A DNA stretch of 64,000 nucleotides from CAYOFF01 sp964403415 (GCA_964403415.1 CAYOFF010000001.1:186001-250000); one strand, 5' to 3'; shown: positions 32,812 to 45,032, numbered from the stretch's first letter. Translations and numbers: made by a program. Notes: generated by a model not told the origin, from the letters alone.

Positions 32812-35424
32812 ATGTGGGCTATGTTTAAGAAGACAGCATGGGCGTTAGTTTTTGTAGTTGTGGCGAGTGTAGCGAGTGTGACTAGTATGGTAGGTATAGA
32901 TCCTGTGTTTGCCGCTACAAGTGTTGCTTCTCCGGTTGTGCAAGTGATTTCTTATACAGATGTATATGGTAAGTATCCGCTTGCATTGGGGTGGGGAAGT
33001 GCGTCTGTTATTAGTAGCGATGGTATACTACTAACTAACAATCATGTTGTCGATGATGGTGCGTGACGTTTAGCGACGGCATTCAATGTGTGTGTGACAC
33101 AGGTAGTCGGACAGAAGCCTGTTTGTGATTATACTGCATCACTCATCCAGAGAGATGAGACGTTGGATTTGGCTTTGCTTAAGATAGATCCAACTGATAT
33201 TCATGGGAATCGTGTTGATTTTGCGATGTTCCCGGTGCTTGCTATTGACTATACTTATGTGCCTAAGACGCAAGATGATGTTGTTGCAACGGGATATCCT
33301 TGGATTGGAGCGGAGACGATCACTGAGACCAAGGGTATTATTGGGGGAACCGTTCAGTACAATGACAATACATACATCAAGACTGATACGGTTATTGCTG
33401 GATGAAATTCAGGGGGACCATTGTTGTATGACAATAAGATTATAGGGGTCAATACGTATGGTATAGGCGGATTTTATGAACCTTCTTTGGGATATGCTTT
33501 ATCAATTAGCGAAGGACAAGCGTTTATTGCAAAATGACTCACGGCACCGGTTGTCCCACAAAAGATCCTAGTAGATTTTGCAAATTACAGAAAAACTATT
33601 GATACAATAAATGCTGCAAAGCAAATCAAAGATACTGTCTTTACGTTTTCATTTCCGGAGACATATGAGTTGAGGAATTATGTAGCCAACAAGAGACTTG
33701 AGCTTGTGCCTCGTCAAAACAAAGAGATTAGTGTCTCTCAAATGAATGCATATCTGCTCAAGACGCCCGTATTGGCCAATGAAAAACACTACTGGTGGTA
33801 CATGCAGTCTGCCGGGTATTGGAACAAAGACTGGCAAAAGTTGATTAAAAAACAAATCGATGGTCGTACATTTTATCAGCCAGTCGCTCAAGGAGACGTT
33901 ACAGCATGATGATCTGACTGGCGTCAGCTCTATATAACGCAATTATCGCCTACGGTTTCTGTAATTGTGGAAGTGATGGCTAATCTAGGAGATGAAAAAA
34001 ATCATACCAAAGTACAGCAAGAAATGGATCGTTTGTTGGGATGATTTCATATTTCTCCTACTGGTATTGCAAGTACTGCATTCTCGTTTGATCTTGTTAC
34101 GCCAGCATTTGCGATTACGTCTAGCAGTGGAATGAGTGGTATGGTGCTGGATGATACGATGTGAAAGGCATTGCTCTATCTTGGTGATTTGACGTCATAT
34201 CTTACCGTGAATGTTGCCAAAAAATACCTCTATACGTGAAAATGACGTACCGCGAAGGAGATGTACGATGCCGAGATGGCACAATCTCAAATCGATCCGG
34301 CAAATAGAAGATTGTTTAGCTGGAAGTGATATAAGTGATATATGTTCTGCAATCCTAGCGGACCTGTATGATATATGTCGTGGTATGGTGGATTTGATAT
34401 GAATGCGGGTGCTCTGCAACAGGTTGCTAATCAGCAGGGTGAGTATATCGATGAAAATGGTAATGCCTATGATCCTGCATGATGTACGCTGAGGATTGTA
34501 GAGGGAGTCAAAGATGCCAATAATGAAGAATATACGATAGATATCGCGCTGTCATCTCGCAGATCAAGATTGGAGGCTGATATTGATGCAACAATATCAC
34601 TTATGCAAAAATATTTTGATATTGATGCGCGCGGAAGCGGTGAAACGACGTTGACCAATATCTTGCGTGACAAAGTGCAAGTGACCTACAAAGACCTTGT
34701 AGACCAAAAAGATGCGTGGAAAGAAGAACTCGCGTTGCTGCTAAAGTATAAATTGCTACGCGCAGGAGAATGGTTTAGACCATATGAACCGGCGCGTTGG
34801 GATGAGTTTTTGCCGTTCTACTTGAGATCGGTGTACAATATTCGTCCAAATGATACGGGAATTTTATCGTCTCCTGAGTTAGGGACATTGTGACTACGTA
34901 TGGATGACCTGTATAAGCAAATGTGAGTAACTCCAGCTACCTATGTGCCGTATGATCGTTTGAGTGTCTTTCAGATATTTCTGCAGGCTAAGCTGGCATG
35001 AGTTGCTTTGGATGATTGGAGTGAGGAGTGACTTATGCACTTTGATGTAAATAAGAAAGGAAAAACATACCAGTCACAATACCAAAAACTCAATGAATTT
35101 GAGCACAAAGTCTATGGAAGCAAAAAAGTCCTTATTTGGGAGTTTATGCAATGAGCGGGAGATGGCTACTTTTTTGCTAAATACCAGCCGTATGAGACAG
35201 CTGGTGGTTGGAAGCTCTATCAGCAATTCCGTAAGAAATCATCTGCGACATTCCTTTCACAGAGAGCGTGTATGGCGCAGAGAGCAGGATGTGTACAGGC
35301 TCCAGATAGCGAGGATCTTTTGATGAGTCGTGGACAGATGATAGATATTGTTGTCCCACAAATAGATTTCAGTCTGTTTGATCCGGAACTGAGAGAGAAA
35401 AAAGAAATCAGAATAGAGGGGTAA
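32812..35424 (+). CDS. HtrA/trypsin-like serine protease with long C-terminal extension
   Basis: 870 residues. An N-terminal hydrophobic signal or anchor (residues 8-35, ending PVFAATS) directs it across the membrane. The protease domain shows the full triad: His in LLTNNHVVDDG (about residue 82), Asp in TLDLALLKI (about 123), Ser in AGGNSGGPLL (about 200). The Gly before N-S-G-G is TGA (33403-33405). No PDZ domain is recognisable. Instead about 600 residues of unknown, partly helical sequence follow, unlike standard HtrA proteins (350-480 residues). ATG 32812 and ATG 32821 are both possible starts. A role in processing envelope or secreted proteins, including the neighbouring giants, is an inference. 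Confidence 0.88.
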
Positions 35425-35474
35425 GTCTGCTTAGATAGAGCTTATTGGATAGCGCTGCTTGATAGAAGACTGCG

Positions 35475-36380
35475 CTAGACGGCTACAGACGCCTTGATGG
35501 CTGGCCATGGATCGTAGTCGAGCAGCTCTATATCTTCAGCTGTGCAAGCAAATATATCTGTGCACGATGGACGTATGCGGAGTGTTGGTAGTTTTTTGGG
35601 TTCTCTAGAAAGCTGCTCTTCTACCTGTGCAAAATGTGTATTGTAGATATGTACATCTCCAAATGTATGTACAAATGTTCATGGTTGTAATCCGCTTACA
35701 TGTGCTACGAGATGTGTGAGTAGTGCATATGAGGCGATATTGAACGGAACGCCAAGAAACACATCGGCAGAACGTTGATAGAGCTGACAACTAAGCTTGC
35801 CATCAACAACATAAAATTGAAACAGCGTGTGACAGGGAGGTAGACCAGCTTTTGCCATTTGTTCTACTTCTGGAGGATTTCGTGCGCTTACAATGAGTCT
35901 TCTGCTGTCAGGATTATGTTTGATCTCTTGGAGCACTCGCGAAAGTTGATCTACACCTCCAAAATTTCTTCGTTGCCTGCCATATACTGGTCCAAGTTCT
36001 CACCACTCCTTGGAGAACTGTTCGTCGTTTTTTATCTGTTCTACAAACTCTTGGAGTTTTTCTTTTCGTGAGTCACTATATCTTGGGTATGCGCTTGAGA
36101 GATTGTTTTTTTGGAGATACCATTCAAATGGTCGTTCGTTTCGGATATGTACCCCATTTTGAACGAGATAGCGGATATTGGTGTTTCCACTGATAAACCA
36201 TAAGAGCTCATGTACAACGGCCTTGAAGAAAACTTTTTTGGTGGTTAGGAGTGGAAATCACTGGTCGAGGGGAATGTGCATTTGATATCAAAATGCGCTT
36301 TTGGTACCGGTACCTGTGCGATCGCTTTTTTGTGTGCCATGATGCAAAATATGATTGAGGAGATCTAGGTACTGACGCAT
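35475..36380 (-). CDS. thyA: Thymidylate synthase
   Basis: Converts dUMP to dTMP with methylene-THF. 301 residues. The N-terminus MRQYLDLLNHILHHGTQKSD leads into DRTGTGTKSAFGYQM. GFPLLTTKKVFFKAVVHELL follows, with its Gly encoded by TGA at 36258-36260. The catalytic Cys is in GLPPCHTLFQFYV, and QRSADVFLGVPFNIASYA and the HIYNTH motif are present. The C-terminus is DPWPAIKASVAV. It directly follows folA (52 nt), whose product regenerates the dihydrofolate that this enzyme produces. Last gene of a minus-strand cluster running from clpP. Confidence 0.98.
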
Positions 36381-36432
36381 AATAAAGAGAGATGAGAGTA
36401 AAAAAGCTCAAACTATCTGTTTGTTGGTTTTT

Positions 36433-36915
36433 TTAGTCTACTCGTTTTTTTCTGTAGGTGACAAAGTCAAATGCTTCGTGGGATGTCCTTTCTATTTCTT
36501 CAAACTCGTCTTCAAATTCAGGGAAAAACCTATCTCATTCATAGTTTTTTTTGATTTCTGTAAGGTAGAGATACTCGGTATGAGGGAGGAAATATCTATA
36601 CAAACTTTCTCATCAGATAATATATGCGGGCTCGTGTGCCTCCATTTCGGTTTCGAGCATATCGATGACAAGCTCTGGATCATGATATACTTCTATGTCT
36701 GCGTCTGGAAAGGTGTCAGAGCGGGTAATCACGATATTTCTTCTTCAGGGAAGTTTTTTCCCTATAGAGAGAAATGTGTTTTGGCCCATAATGACAGGGG
36801 ATCATAGTGTTATTTCTTTAAATCTTTTGAGGTCTTCTGGATAGCTCCAGGGGAGGGCGTTATCTTTGCCAATAACACGGTTTTTTGCCATGGCTGCTAT
36901 CATGCATAAGATCAT
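36433..36915 (-). CDS. folA: Dihydrofolate reductase
   Basis: NADPH-dependent reduction of dihydrofolate to tetrahydrofolate. 161 residues. Landmarks: MIAAMAKNRVIGKDNALPW at the N-terminus, GSPVIMGQNTFLSIGKKLPG with the LPGRRNIVIT motif (its Gly is TGA at 36745-36747), and AYIIGGESLYRYFLP (GG near residue 107). The start is chosen as ATG 36915 because it aligns with the family N-terminus (M-I-x-x-I-A-A-x-x). ATG codons further in would delete the first strand. It lies between queA and thyA on the same strand; the folA-thyA pairing is a common functional couple. Confidence 0.96.
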
Positions 36916-36959
36916 ATGTACAGGAAGGAAGTAATAAAGAATCAAAAGTGATAGATGGG

Positions 36960-38189
36960 TTAGGTGTTTTTGATGTACATGGCGTCGCCGAAACTATAGA
37001 AGAGATATTCACCCGCAAGTGCATGTGTGTATGCGTCCATCATAGGTTGATATCACATGTATGCGGCGACGAGCATAAGCAAAGAACTCTTGGGCAGATG
37101 GAAATTGGTGATGAGCCCATCTGTGAGACGTGTTGTTGCTCATGGATAAAGAAAGAGCTTTGTTGCAAACGAAAGTGAGTTCTGCTGTGTCGTGAGATCA
37201 TGAATGATAGAGGTCGCTTGTTCCATGCTGATGTCTTGTGTGCATGTGTTTCGTCGCTGTATTGTTTGCGTAGAGAGACCGGATTGTATTGCCTGCTCAT
37301 GATACACAATCCACAAAAAGGGTAAACTTTCAAGGGTTCTCATAACGGTTGTTCAGATATTGGTGATGGCGTATCATTGCTGTTTGTAGGATGCAATACG
37401 TTCAAATATCGATACATCGATGATGATGTATTCTGTGTGAATATCGTGTTGTGTGATATCTGTGGCTTGTACTGTCTGAAATGTACCTAGACCTACGTGG
37501 AGTGTAATTTTTTCTTGTATAACATGCAGATCTTCGAGCTTCTTGAAGAGCTCTGGTGTAAAATGTAGCGATGCTGTGGGAGCTGCTACAGATCAAGGAG
37601 TGTCGGCGAGGAGTGGTTGATAGGCTGTTGCTTTCTCGTCACTGTAGGCAATGTAGGGTGGAAGCGGCATCTGTCCATATTGTTCAAGCAGCTTATGGAT
37701 GGGTATAGACGAACGAAGAATTCTTCATGACTCAGTCTGTTCGATAACAGAAAACAAAACATCATTCCATTGCACGGTTTGCCCTACCTGAAAGTGTTTG
37801 CCTGGTCTAATTAATGCCTCAAATGTGTAATCGTCTTTTTGTGTAAGAAAAAATATCTCTCAGTTGTGTTTGATGTTTGTTCTGTCGTAGTTGCTTGATG
37901 TGTATGTGTCCGCAGCGGGTATTGTATAATATTCTTCCAAAATGAGCCTGGCTTTGAGTACTTTGGAGGTATTAAAAAATAGTACACACTTTTGTGGAAG
38001 TAGTGCTGGAAGGTCATAGAAGTGCTTGTCTTCGTATGTGTATACGCACTTATCTTCGTGCTTATCTTCTTCGTGTAATGAGTCTGTTGGTGAACAGACG
38101 AGCAAACGACAGTGATCTGCTGGAGATGCAGGATGCTGCGCTATGCGTTCGGGAGGAAGTTCGTAAGTATAATCACTAAGGTTGAGCAT
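36960..38189 (-). CDS. queA: tRNA preQ1(34) S-adenosylmethionine ribosyltransferase-isomerase
   Basis: Transfers the ribosyl part of SAM to preQ1 in tRNA to make epoxyqueuosine. 409 residues. Motifs: YELPPERIAQHPASPADHCR near the N-terminus, HVGLGTFQTV in the middle, TNFHLPKSSLLMLVAA and FYSFGDAMYI near the C-terminus, all diagnostic. TGA codons read as Gly join what would otherwise be four fragments. About 60 residues longer than E. coli QueA, with an insert around residues 90-125 (Thr/Tyr/Asn-rich). It starts 5 nt after the stop of the Cys-rich protein gene, so they are probably translated from one mRNA. Confidence 0.95.
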
Positions 38190-38194
38190 AGCTA

Positions 38195-40159
38195 TTATTG
38201 TGCAGGAGCCGAAGGAGGAATGATTTCGCACTTACTATACTTGTATGTGAGTGGATTTGGTTTGCCGGTGTAGTCGAAGAACTGACCATTGATGCATTGC
38301 CTTACTTGGCGAGGACATTGATCTACTCCGTCTTGTGCTTGTCCGTAAACTTTGTCATACTGGTACAGCGTAAGTGAACCCATATGTGGAATAAACGTGC
38401 CATTTGGAGCTGTACATCCTACAGGGTCTGCGATCTTACATGAACATGATGAGAGTGTAGCCGCACTCAAATTGCCGTTTTCACATGTGCTTACTTGTGA
38501 ATGAGTCTGGCATGTTTCACCATTACCAAACGGTATTGTTGCCATATCATATGTGGTAACGCTTTCACCATGAGCAATAGTCCCGCAACTTGTGCGGCAT
38601 GATGCAGCTTTACCGATGACACAGCTTTTTGCTGTATATGATCCGTCGAGATATCCATCCATGCATGTTCTGATTTGTGCCTGACATTCATCTCCAAACG
38701 ATACGGATGAAGCCCTGTATGCGGTAATGCTTGCTCCGTGAGCAACTGTTCCATACTCCCATGTACAGTCTTGGGGGGTATTGGTAGTACATGTTTTGGA
38801 GAGTTTTTGTCATATTGCTGCGCCTAGACTATCGAGTGTTCCAAATCTCATCTGTCCGTATGCGCATACAACTCCTACGGCTTCACAGCTTTGGCTAAAA
38901 CTTACTTTGCCTTGCATGTATGCTGTTCATTGCTGACCATGTTTTCGTGCAGCTCCTGCTCCATATGGGGAGGGGCAACTTGCAGGTCATGTACTTTTTT
39001 GTTGTGGAGAACAGCTGGCATATTTGTATGTTTCGTCTCCATCGACCTTTCCATCAAAACAGTATTTTGTTTGTTCTTCACACGTATACTTACCAGAGAT
39101 TATTTTACCCGCCTTGTAGAATGTGTGTTTGGAGTCGTGCTGGAGAATGTATCCGTTGACGTCACATACTCTGGGGGCTTTGATATTGCAAGTTGCGTAT
39201 GAGAATGGTGTAATGCCATTGTTCCATGTGCCATCTACGCATATAGAGGTTTTGGAGACGCATTCTTGTGTGAAATCAACTTGTTCATCTTCAAATGAGG
39301 TAACAGCTGTGCCGTGTGGAACTTCTTTTCATCGTGGTGTCATACATGATGCTCACTGGGCTTGCGTGACAAATCCGAGTGCTTGCTGCTTTGGTAGTCA
39401 TGTCTCATCTTCAATAAGTTCACTAATATTATTTTCCAAAAATCCGCGTTCGAATGTCCTTGCAAATGTACAAGTAGATGCAACACTACCGCTAAAATTG
39501 CTGTACCATTTGCCTTGTTCGGTACAGAGTGTGAGCGCTCCTCTACATGTATCTCATTGTGCAGCTTGTGTTTGATTGTACATTATACGTATTTCTCAGG
39601 GGAGATAGCGATTTCCCTCATACTCACAGGTCAACATATCCGCATTTGTGGTGTCGATGACCTGACACGTGTGATGTACAAATTCGTTTGTAGGATCGTT
39701 TCCTGTGAATATGCCATTTTGGCAAATCTTTTGAACGGCTTGGCATGCAGGAGCTGAAGATTTGCTTCCTGAAAGTGTTGCTATCTTGTAAAATGTTAGC
39801 GTTTCTCCAGGTTTGTAGATATTGCCATCGTGTCCGAGACATGAACTTGTGAGTGGTTCTATTGTGGTACATACCGTTTCTCATGCGGCGTCTGTTACAG
39901 GTACTTGATTATTGTCACAAAGGAGAACAGGTCTTCCAGAAGGCGTTACAAGATCTGACGTAGGCGTCTTGGTTGTGTCTTGGACGATATTTTTTTGTGG
40001 AATCTCAGGTGATGCTACGAAGAGGTTTGCAAGGTGTATGAGACCTATAAGATCTGCGATCAAAATCACTCAAAGCATGATAGCGATAGTAGTGAGCGCT
40101 GTTATGATAGGAGGCGTGGGCTGCAAAGATGGAGATGATGTGCGCTGTTTGGTTACCAT
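38195..40159 (-). CDS. Cysteine-rich repeat surface protein with N-terminal membrane anchor
   Basis: 654 residues. One transmembrane helix at about 20-50 (ALTTIAIMLGVILIADLIGL) is followed by an extracellular-looking region of about 600 residues. That region is built from roughly ten imperfect repeats of 50-65 residues. Each has four to six Cys in the pattern C ... G-x-x-x-x-x-G ... C ... C-x-x-G-x-W/F ... C, for example CEYEGNRYLPGE, TLCTEQGKWYSN and STCENGNLS. Cys spacing suggests a disulphide-bonded stalk or adhesin. Family not recognised. It lies inside a cluster of housekeeping genes (clpP-lemA upstream, queA 5 nt downstream). A host-contact role is inference. Confidence 0.8.
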
Positions 40160-40258
40160 GAGTGAACAATGCATGCGGATAAAACTAATTAGAACGTAGT
40201 AATATCTCGTTTATTTACAAGATATGCCAGAAGCAATACCGTAGCGTTACATTGACAT

Positions 40259-40828
40259 TTATCGTATTGTTTCTGCTGGTAGTCAGCGCGCTTCGTCGGT
40301 TGTGAGTTTGAATAGACACTCTTCCTTGATACTACTCATGTTGCGTATCAGGTCTCAAGGGAATAGTGAGAGACGTGTATTGTACTGTTTGGTCAGCATG
40401 TTGTAGTGTCTTTTTTTGGATGCAAGCTCATGAGTGAGTGTTACAAATTTATCGTATGATGTGCGATTTTTTTCTTGTCGTATAGTGCCGTAACTTGTGA
40501 GTAGTTCTTGAGCGGCAGGGATGAGTGAGTTTATCAATGTGATCTCTGTTTCTTTTTCATTTGCGGTTTCTCGTGAGAGCGATGGTTCTATGGCAGTCAA
40601 TAGTTTTTTTTGTTGGTCGGAGCGTTCGCCTTTGTGTGTTGCTATAAGTTCGCGGAGAGTGTTGGTTCGTTCTTGTCGTAGTGGACGCATTTCTCCGTAT
40701 GCATAGACTCTATCTTTTTGACTGAGACGTAGTGTATTGTATGTCAAAAATATTCGTACACCAAATGTACAGCAAATAAGTAACAAAATTAATCATACAG
40801 TAATAATCACCCAAAGAGACACAGACAT
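40259..40828 (-). CDS. LemA-family membrane protein
   Basis: 189 residues. An N-terminal transmembrane helix (SLWVIITVGLILLLICC) is followed by a YNTLR-like segment and long charged helices. Near the C-terminus YNMLTKQYNTRLSLFPGDLI resembles the LemA motif Y-N-x-x-V-x-x-Y-N-x-x-I-x-x-F-P. LemA proteins are single-anchor helical bundles of unclear function. TGA at 40355-40357 gives the Gly after the F-P. The gene begins 20 nt after the clpP stop and is presumably co-transcribed with it. Confidence 0.75.
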
Positions 40829-40848
40829 GATATTGTCAGAGGTTAAGA

Positions 40849-41418
40849 TTAGATAACTTTGTCGATGAGCCCATATGCAACAGCCTCTTCCGGAGAGAGC
40901 CATTTATCTCTTTCCATATCGAGCTGTACTTTTTCGACGGACTGTCATGTTCTTTCTGCCATGATCTGCGTGAGCATTTGTTTAATTCTGAGTCATTCTT
41001 CTACAGCGATTCGTGTGTCGCTGATGGTGCCTTGTGTGCCATGTGATGGTTGGTGGATCATAATTCTACTATGTGGCAGTGCATATCTTTTTCATGTTGT
41101 TCATCATGCTAGGAAAATGGATCCCATAGATGCAGCGAGTCCAACACAGATAGTGACGACATCGCACTTGACGTGTTGCATGGTATCATAGATTGCCATT
41201 CCACTATATACATCGCCACCAGGGGTATTGATATACATAATGATATCTTTGCCAGGGTCTTGTTTTTCGAGGAAGAGCATTTGAGCAACGATTGAGTTGA
41301 CCATTCATGCTTCTACAGTTTCTCCTACGATAATAATTCTGTCTTCGAGGAGTCTAGAGAAAATATCATATACTCTTTCTCACTTTTTGGACTTATCAAT
41401 GACGCTAGGAATAATCAT
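40849..41418 (-). CDS. clpP: ATP-dependent Clp protease proteolytic subunit
   Basis: Barrel-forming serine protease of the ClpXP/ClpAP complex. 189 residues. The catalytic Ser is in GLAASMGSIFLAGG (about residue 101), the His in RIMIHQPSHG (about 126), and the Asp in the following helix region. The N-terminal ERVYDIFSRLLEDRIIIVGE and C-terminal SPEEAVAYGLIDKVI are classic. Multiple TGA codons, such as 41104-41106 in L-A-G-G and the T-G-Q of AERTGQS, restore conserved glycines. It is the first gene of the minus-strand cluster, with a candidate promoter just upstream. Confidence 0.97.
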
Positions 41419-41435
41419 GAGACTACTATGTACAA

Positions 41436-41464
41436 TATAAAACAGCAAAAAAGACTTTTGACAA
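41436..41464 (-). promoter_or_regulatory. Candidate promoter for clpP
   Basis: On the minus strand TTGTCA (41464-41459), 17-bp spacer, TTTATA (41441-41436). The -10 box is 17 nt before the clpP ATG, a shorter leader than for the plus-strand promoters. Confidence 0.5.
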
Positions 41465-41599
41465 CACTTTAGGTGGTATAGCCTGTGTCTATGACCTTCA
41501 CAAAGGAAGATATTTTGCTATAACGATCTTGTCTTACGTTTCGTTGGTAAGAAATCAATTGTAAGTGTGTGTCTTTTATTCTTTGCTTCTTGCGTCCTC

Positions 41600-43255
41600 A
41601 TGCGTTTTTCTACATATATGGTGTCGCGTATTTTGTTGTTGTGTGGTGTAGTATGTATGTCATTCACGACATTCGCGTTTGCACAGTCTTCCAATGGATA
41701 TGCCCAGCTTGTCTATGATCCTGTGACAAATGCATTCACAATCGTGTGATTAGGTGGGTCGTCATCGTCGCCACTTTCATGACAGGTGGTGTCGTGAAAT
41801 ACATTGGGTAGTGCACTCATTGGATGAAATGCGTTGTGATCTCCTTCGACGTCTCTCTCTACGGGTGGATCGTCATCTGGAGCAAGTGCCTCGTCATCAT
41901 TTTCTGTGAGAAATATTTCGCTCGTATACTTACAGTGATATGTAGATAAGCTGCGTCAGATCACAGAGAGCGCCTTCTCTACTGTAGATACAAAAAACGC
42001 CTCTACATATAATCAGGTCTACGGCGGAAGTGGTCTTCATCAGCAAAGAGAACTTTTGAGTTGTCTGCAACTGACCACGCCTGATACGCCATTGTTTGAT
42101 CAAAATGAACACTACAAAAAACTCAAGTGACTCATAGCCGAAAAATCTAGCCAGGTATTTGCTTCGATCATTGCTCAAGATCAAAAGTTATCATTGTGAA
42201 CAATATCTTCTTGATCGTTGGATGATATTTTAGCAAGGAAAGCAATTGAGAGCGAGATTACACTTTTTCAGTCGAGTATTCCTATTTTGGTAGATGCATA
42301 TTCTACAAATGCTGTGAGTCTGATCAAAACTGAACAGGCAGCTTTCCAAGATTTGTTGACCAAAAATAAACTTAATGTAGACTTATATAGTAAGAGAGAG
42401 GCACAATATTCTCTTATAGAGAGCGCATACAATAAATTCTTCAAGCAGGTGGGCGCAGACCAAAATATTGCATGAAATATTGAACTCTTCAATATGCTAG
42501 CAGACCAATCAACGTCTTTTTATGTGGAGCAATATCAGAAACATCTCAAGGATAATTTTTTGGGATATGTAACGGTGGATAGTATTTGAAGAAATGCGCT
42601 CGAAAAAGAAACGCAAAAGGCACTCGAGGCAACGAAGAAAAAACTTGATGAATTTAGTAGACAACAACTCAACAAGTCTTATCCAGCGGACACATTACAA
42701 GGTATTTTGTCTGCCATGACTAAGCTGCGTGCAGCGTATCTTGTGGACTGACAAAAATCATGTAAGGCATTATTGCAGGATAATACTATGGATACGCTTG
42801 CTCCTACCTTACAGAAACAGCTAGACACTATGGTGAACTCATCTACTGATATTACATCAAAGGTATCGAGTGGTACTAATCGGTCACAGATTAGAGGATC
42901 GTATATGGAAGCTATGCAGACCTTTTATGATGATATTATTTTGTGAGCGTTCTTTGATCAACAGGTTTTTGATCTGACTAAGGTAGTCACAACATATGGT
43001 GGAGTCGTAACAAAAGCTTCAAAGCCGGCGGTCTCCAAATCTGCACAGGCGCTGGACCTCGTCAAGAGAGTTCTTGTTCAAAAATATCTTCAGTACCTTG
43101 CAAAATGACAGGCAGATACGTTTGCTCAAAAAATAGATCGTGCTATGGAGAGACTTGAGAAGATGAAACAGAATGATAACGGTTCATTGGCTAGTCTCCT
43201 CAAACTTGTGGATGAGGGTATTTCCTATGTTAAAGACGAGTTCTTGGTACAGTAA
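41600..43255 (+). CDS. Secreted hypothetical helical protein
   Basis: 551 residues. A signal peptide (residues about 8-30) ends FAFAQSSNG, a good A-x-A cleavage site. A Ser/Gly-rich linker follows (residues 50-95), with TGA used heavily for Gly. Then come about 450 residues of predicted helices with many Lys/Gln/Asp, resembling a coiled-coil rod, with no recognised domain. It stops at TAA. The start is ATG 41600; ATG 41618 is also in frame and would still leave the signal peptide. Convergent with the methyltransferase gene, 61 nt between stops. Probably located outside the membrane; function unknown. Confidence 0.8.
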
Positions 43256-43316
43256 ATAGATGAGTGGAGAGCATAAGAGAGAAGCCTAGAAGTGGCTGTT
43301 ATTTGATAAACATGTC

Positions 43317-44783
43317 TTACTTCATGAACTTGTTTTTGAGTCATTCTGGTGTTCGTTTTCAGACGGAAAATCAATAGTCTTTTCGTTTCAAAATACGGTA
43401 TGGATACGTTTTGTCGCTACTGTGCGAATCGTTGATTTCATCTCTAGAAAATGTTTCGTTATCGCTTCGACGTTGTGCTTGCTGATCGTCCAAGACGAAT
43501 ATGTTTTTGGTAGCAAGATGTCATAGAATGTTTCCGAGATAGTGTGTGGGTCTGAGTAATTCTCTATCTTTCTTGAATATAGGAATACCAATTTTTTCGA
43601 ATTGTAGATGAGATTTTATATCCAAAAAACTTGGCGAGGTAAGATACACTTGTTCTTTGGTTGCAACACACAAATAACGATCTGTATCTCGTGTAATGCC
43701 GAAGTGTTCAGCAAGTTGTGAGCGTACTTCGTCTTGTAATTTTTTGCTGTGATCCAGGAGAAATTGATTTCTAGGTAGTAATTTGTGGTCGCGGTCATTA
43801 TCATTTATGAGTGTCGCGGTATGTTTGCGAAGTACAGCAATAAAAAACCCTCATGTGCCATGATGTTGTGGCCAGAGTCTAGCAACACGTTCTGGGGTGT
43901 ATGTTGTGGTGGGATCTTGAGAGATGCTGTTGGATGTTTGTATAGGTAATCCTTGTGCGGTGTTTTGGAGTGTATGCATTTCGAGCGTGACGCTGCCTCC
44001 AAAAAACGAGAGTGCTTTGTCTATAATATGTTCGTTTTCGTAGGGATTCAGCGTGCATGTAGAATATATTATAGTGCCGCCTGGCTTTGTGGCTTTGATG
44101 GCAGAGACAAGGAGCTGAAATTGTGTTCATGCAATCTTATTTACTTCTTCTCTTTTCCAAAAACGAAGTGCATCGTCAGATTTGTATCTTGTTCATTCGC
44201 CGCTACATGGTGCGTCTACCAAGACATGATCAAAAAAGTTTGGGAGATTCTTCCCAAAACTAAATCAGTTGAAGTTGGTGATTGCAGTGTTGTAGCATCA
44301 TCACTTGTTGAGGTTGTGTGCGAGTGTTTTTACTCTTGTTGCGTCGACGTCGTTTGCAATCACGAGACCGGGTTTGCTGAGATTTAGTAAAGAGTAGGCA
44401 AGTTGTGAACTCTTGCCGCCAGGCGCTGCCGCAATATCTAGAATGAGTGCGCCTGGCTTGGGGTCGATTTGCGTAGCAGGAAGGCTTGCGGCTACTTCCT
44501 GAATATAGAAAAATCAAGCCTGATGTAAAAATGTATTTCCAAGCGCATTGCTTACGTCATCACGATCTATATAAAACGTGGTAGCCGGTATCGTGAATCA
44601 GGGGTCTTGGAGGTGTCGTCATCGTGATGTTGTTATTTGTTGGAGGGTTTCACAACTTATTTTATGTGTATTTACGGTTAGACTTTTTTTGAGAGGTTTT
44701 TGGCATGCGGTTACGAAATCGTTGAGTTCTTGTTCGGAGAGTCGTTGTTTGAGTTCACTGAGAAAATTATCGTGAATGGTCAT
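43317..44783 (-). CDS. RNA (cytosine-5-)-methyltransferase, RsmB/RsmF (NOL1/NOP2/Sun) family
   Basis: SAM-dependent m5C methyltransferase acting on rRNA or tRNA. 488 residues. Landmarks: SAM motif I LDIAAAPGGKSSQLA, motif IV DHVLVDAPCSGEGTR with the releasing Cys, motif VI IIYSTCTLNPYENE with the nucleophilic Cys, and the N-terminal NALGNTFLHQAGFFYIQE. A C-terminal domain of about 200 residues resembles the RsmF type (PUA-like) more than RsmB, but I cannot choose the exact substrate. TGA codons at conserved glycines join five fragments. It is followed by a 176-nt gap and then the tRNA cluster on the opposite strand. Confidence 0.93.
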
Positions 44784-44959
44784 AATGGACGATGTACGTA
44801 TAATAATAAAGTATTGATAATTGATGGTATTATGTTATGTACATGTGTACCTAAGATACCTAATATTACAAGGCGTGCACTACTTCACCTTGCAAACGTG
44901 CACAAAATACATAAGAGTGCCTTCACTTGTTTCACAGTTTTTTTGGCGTTGCCGCGGAT

Positions 44960-45032
44960 TGGGGTGTAGCCAAGCTGGTAAGGCAGCGGGCTTTGAACCC
45001 GCCATTCCTAGGTTCGAGTCCTAGCACCCCAG
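44960..45032 (+). tRNA. tRNA-Gln (UUG)
   Basis: Acceptor TGGGGTG/CACCCCA with discriminator G, anticodon loop CTTTGAA (TTG), T-arm TAGGTTCGAGTCCTA. First of a run of tRNA genes on the plus strand. Confidence 0.93.

Noticed and set aside
36932..37343. Separate small genes between folA and queA on both strands
   Set aside because: They are other-frame shadows of queA, which is continuous when TGA is Gly.
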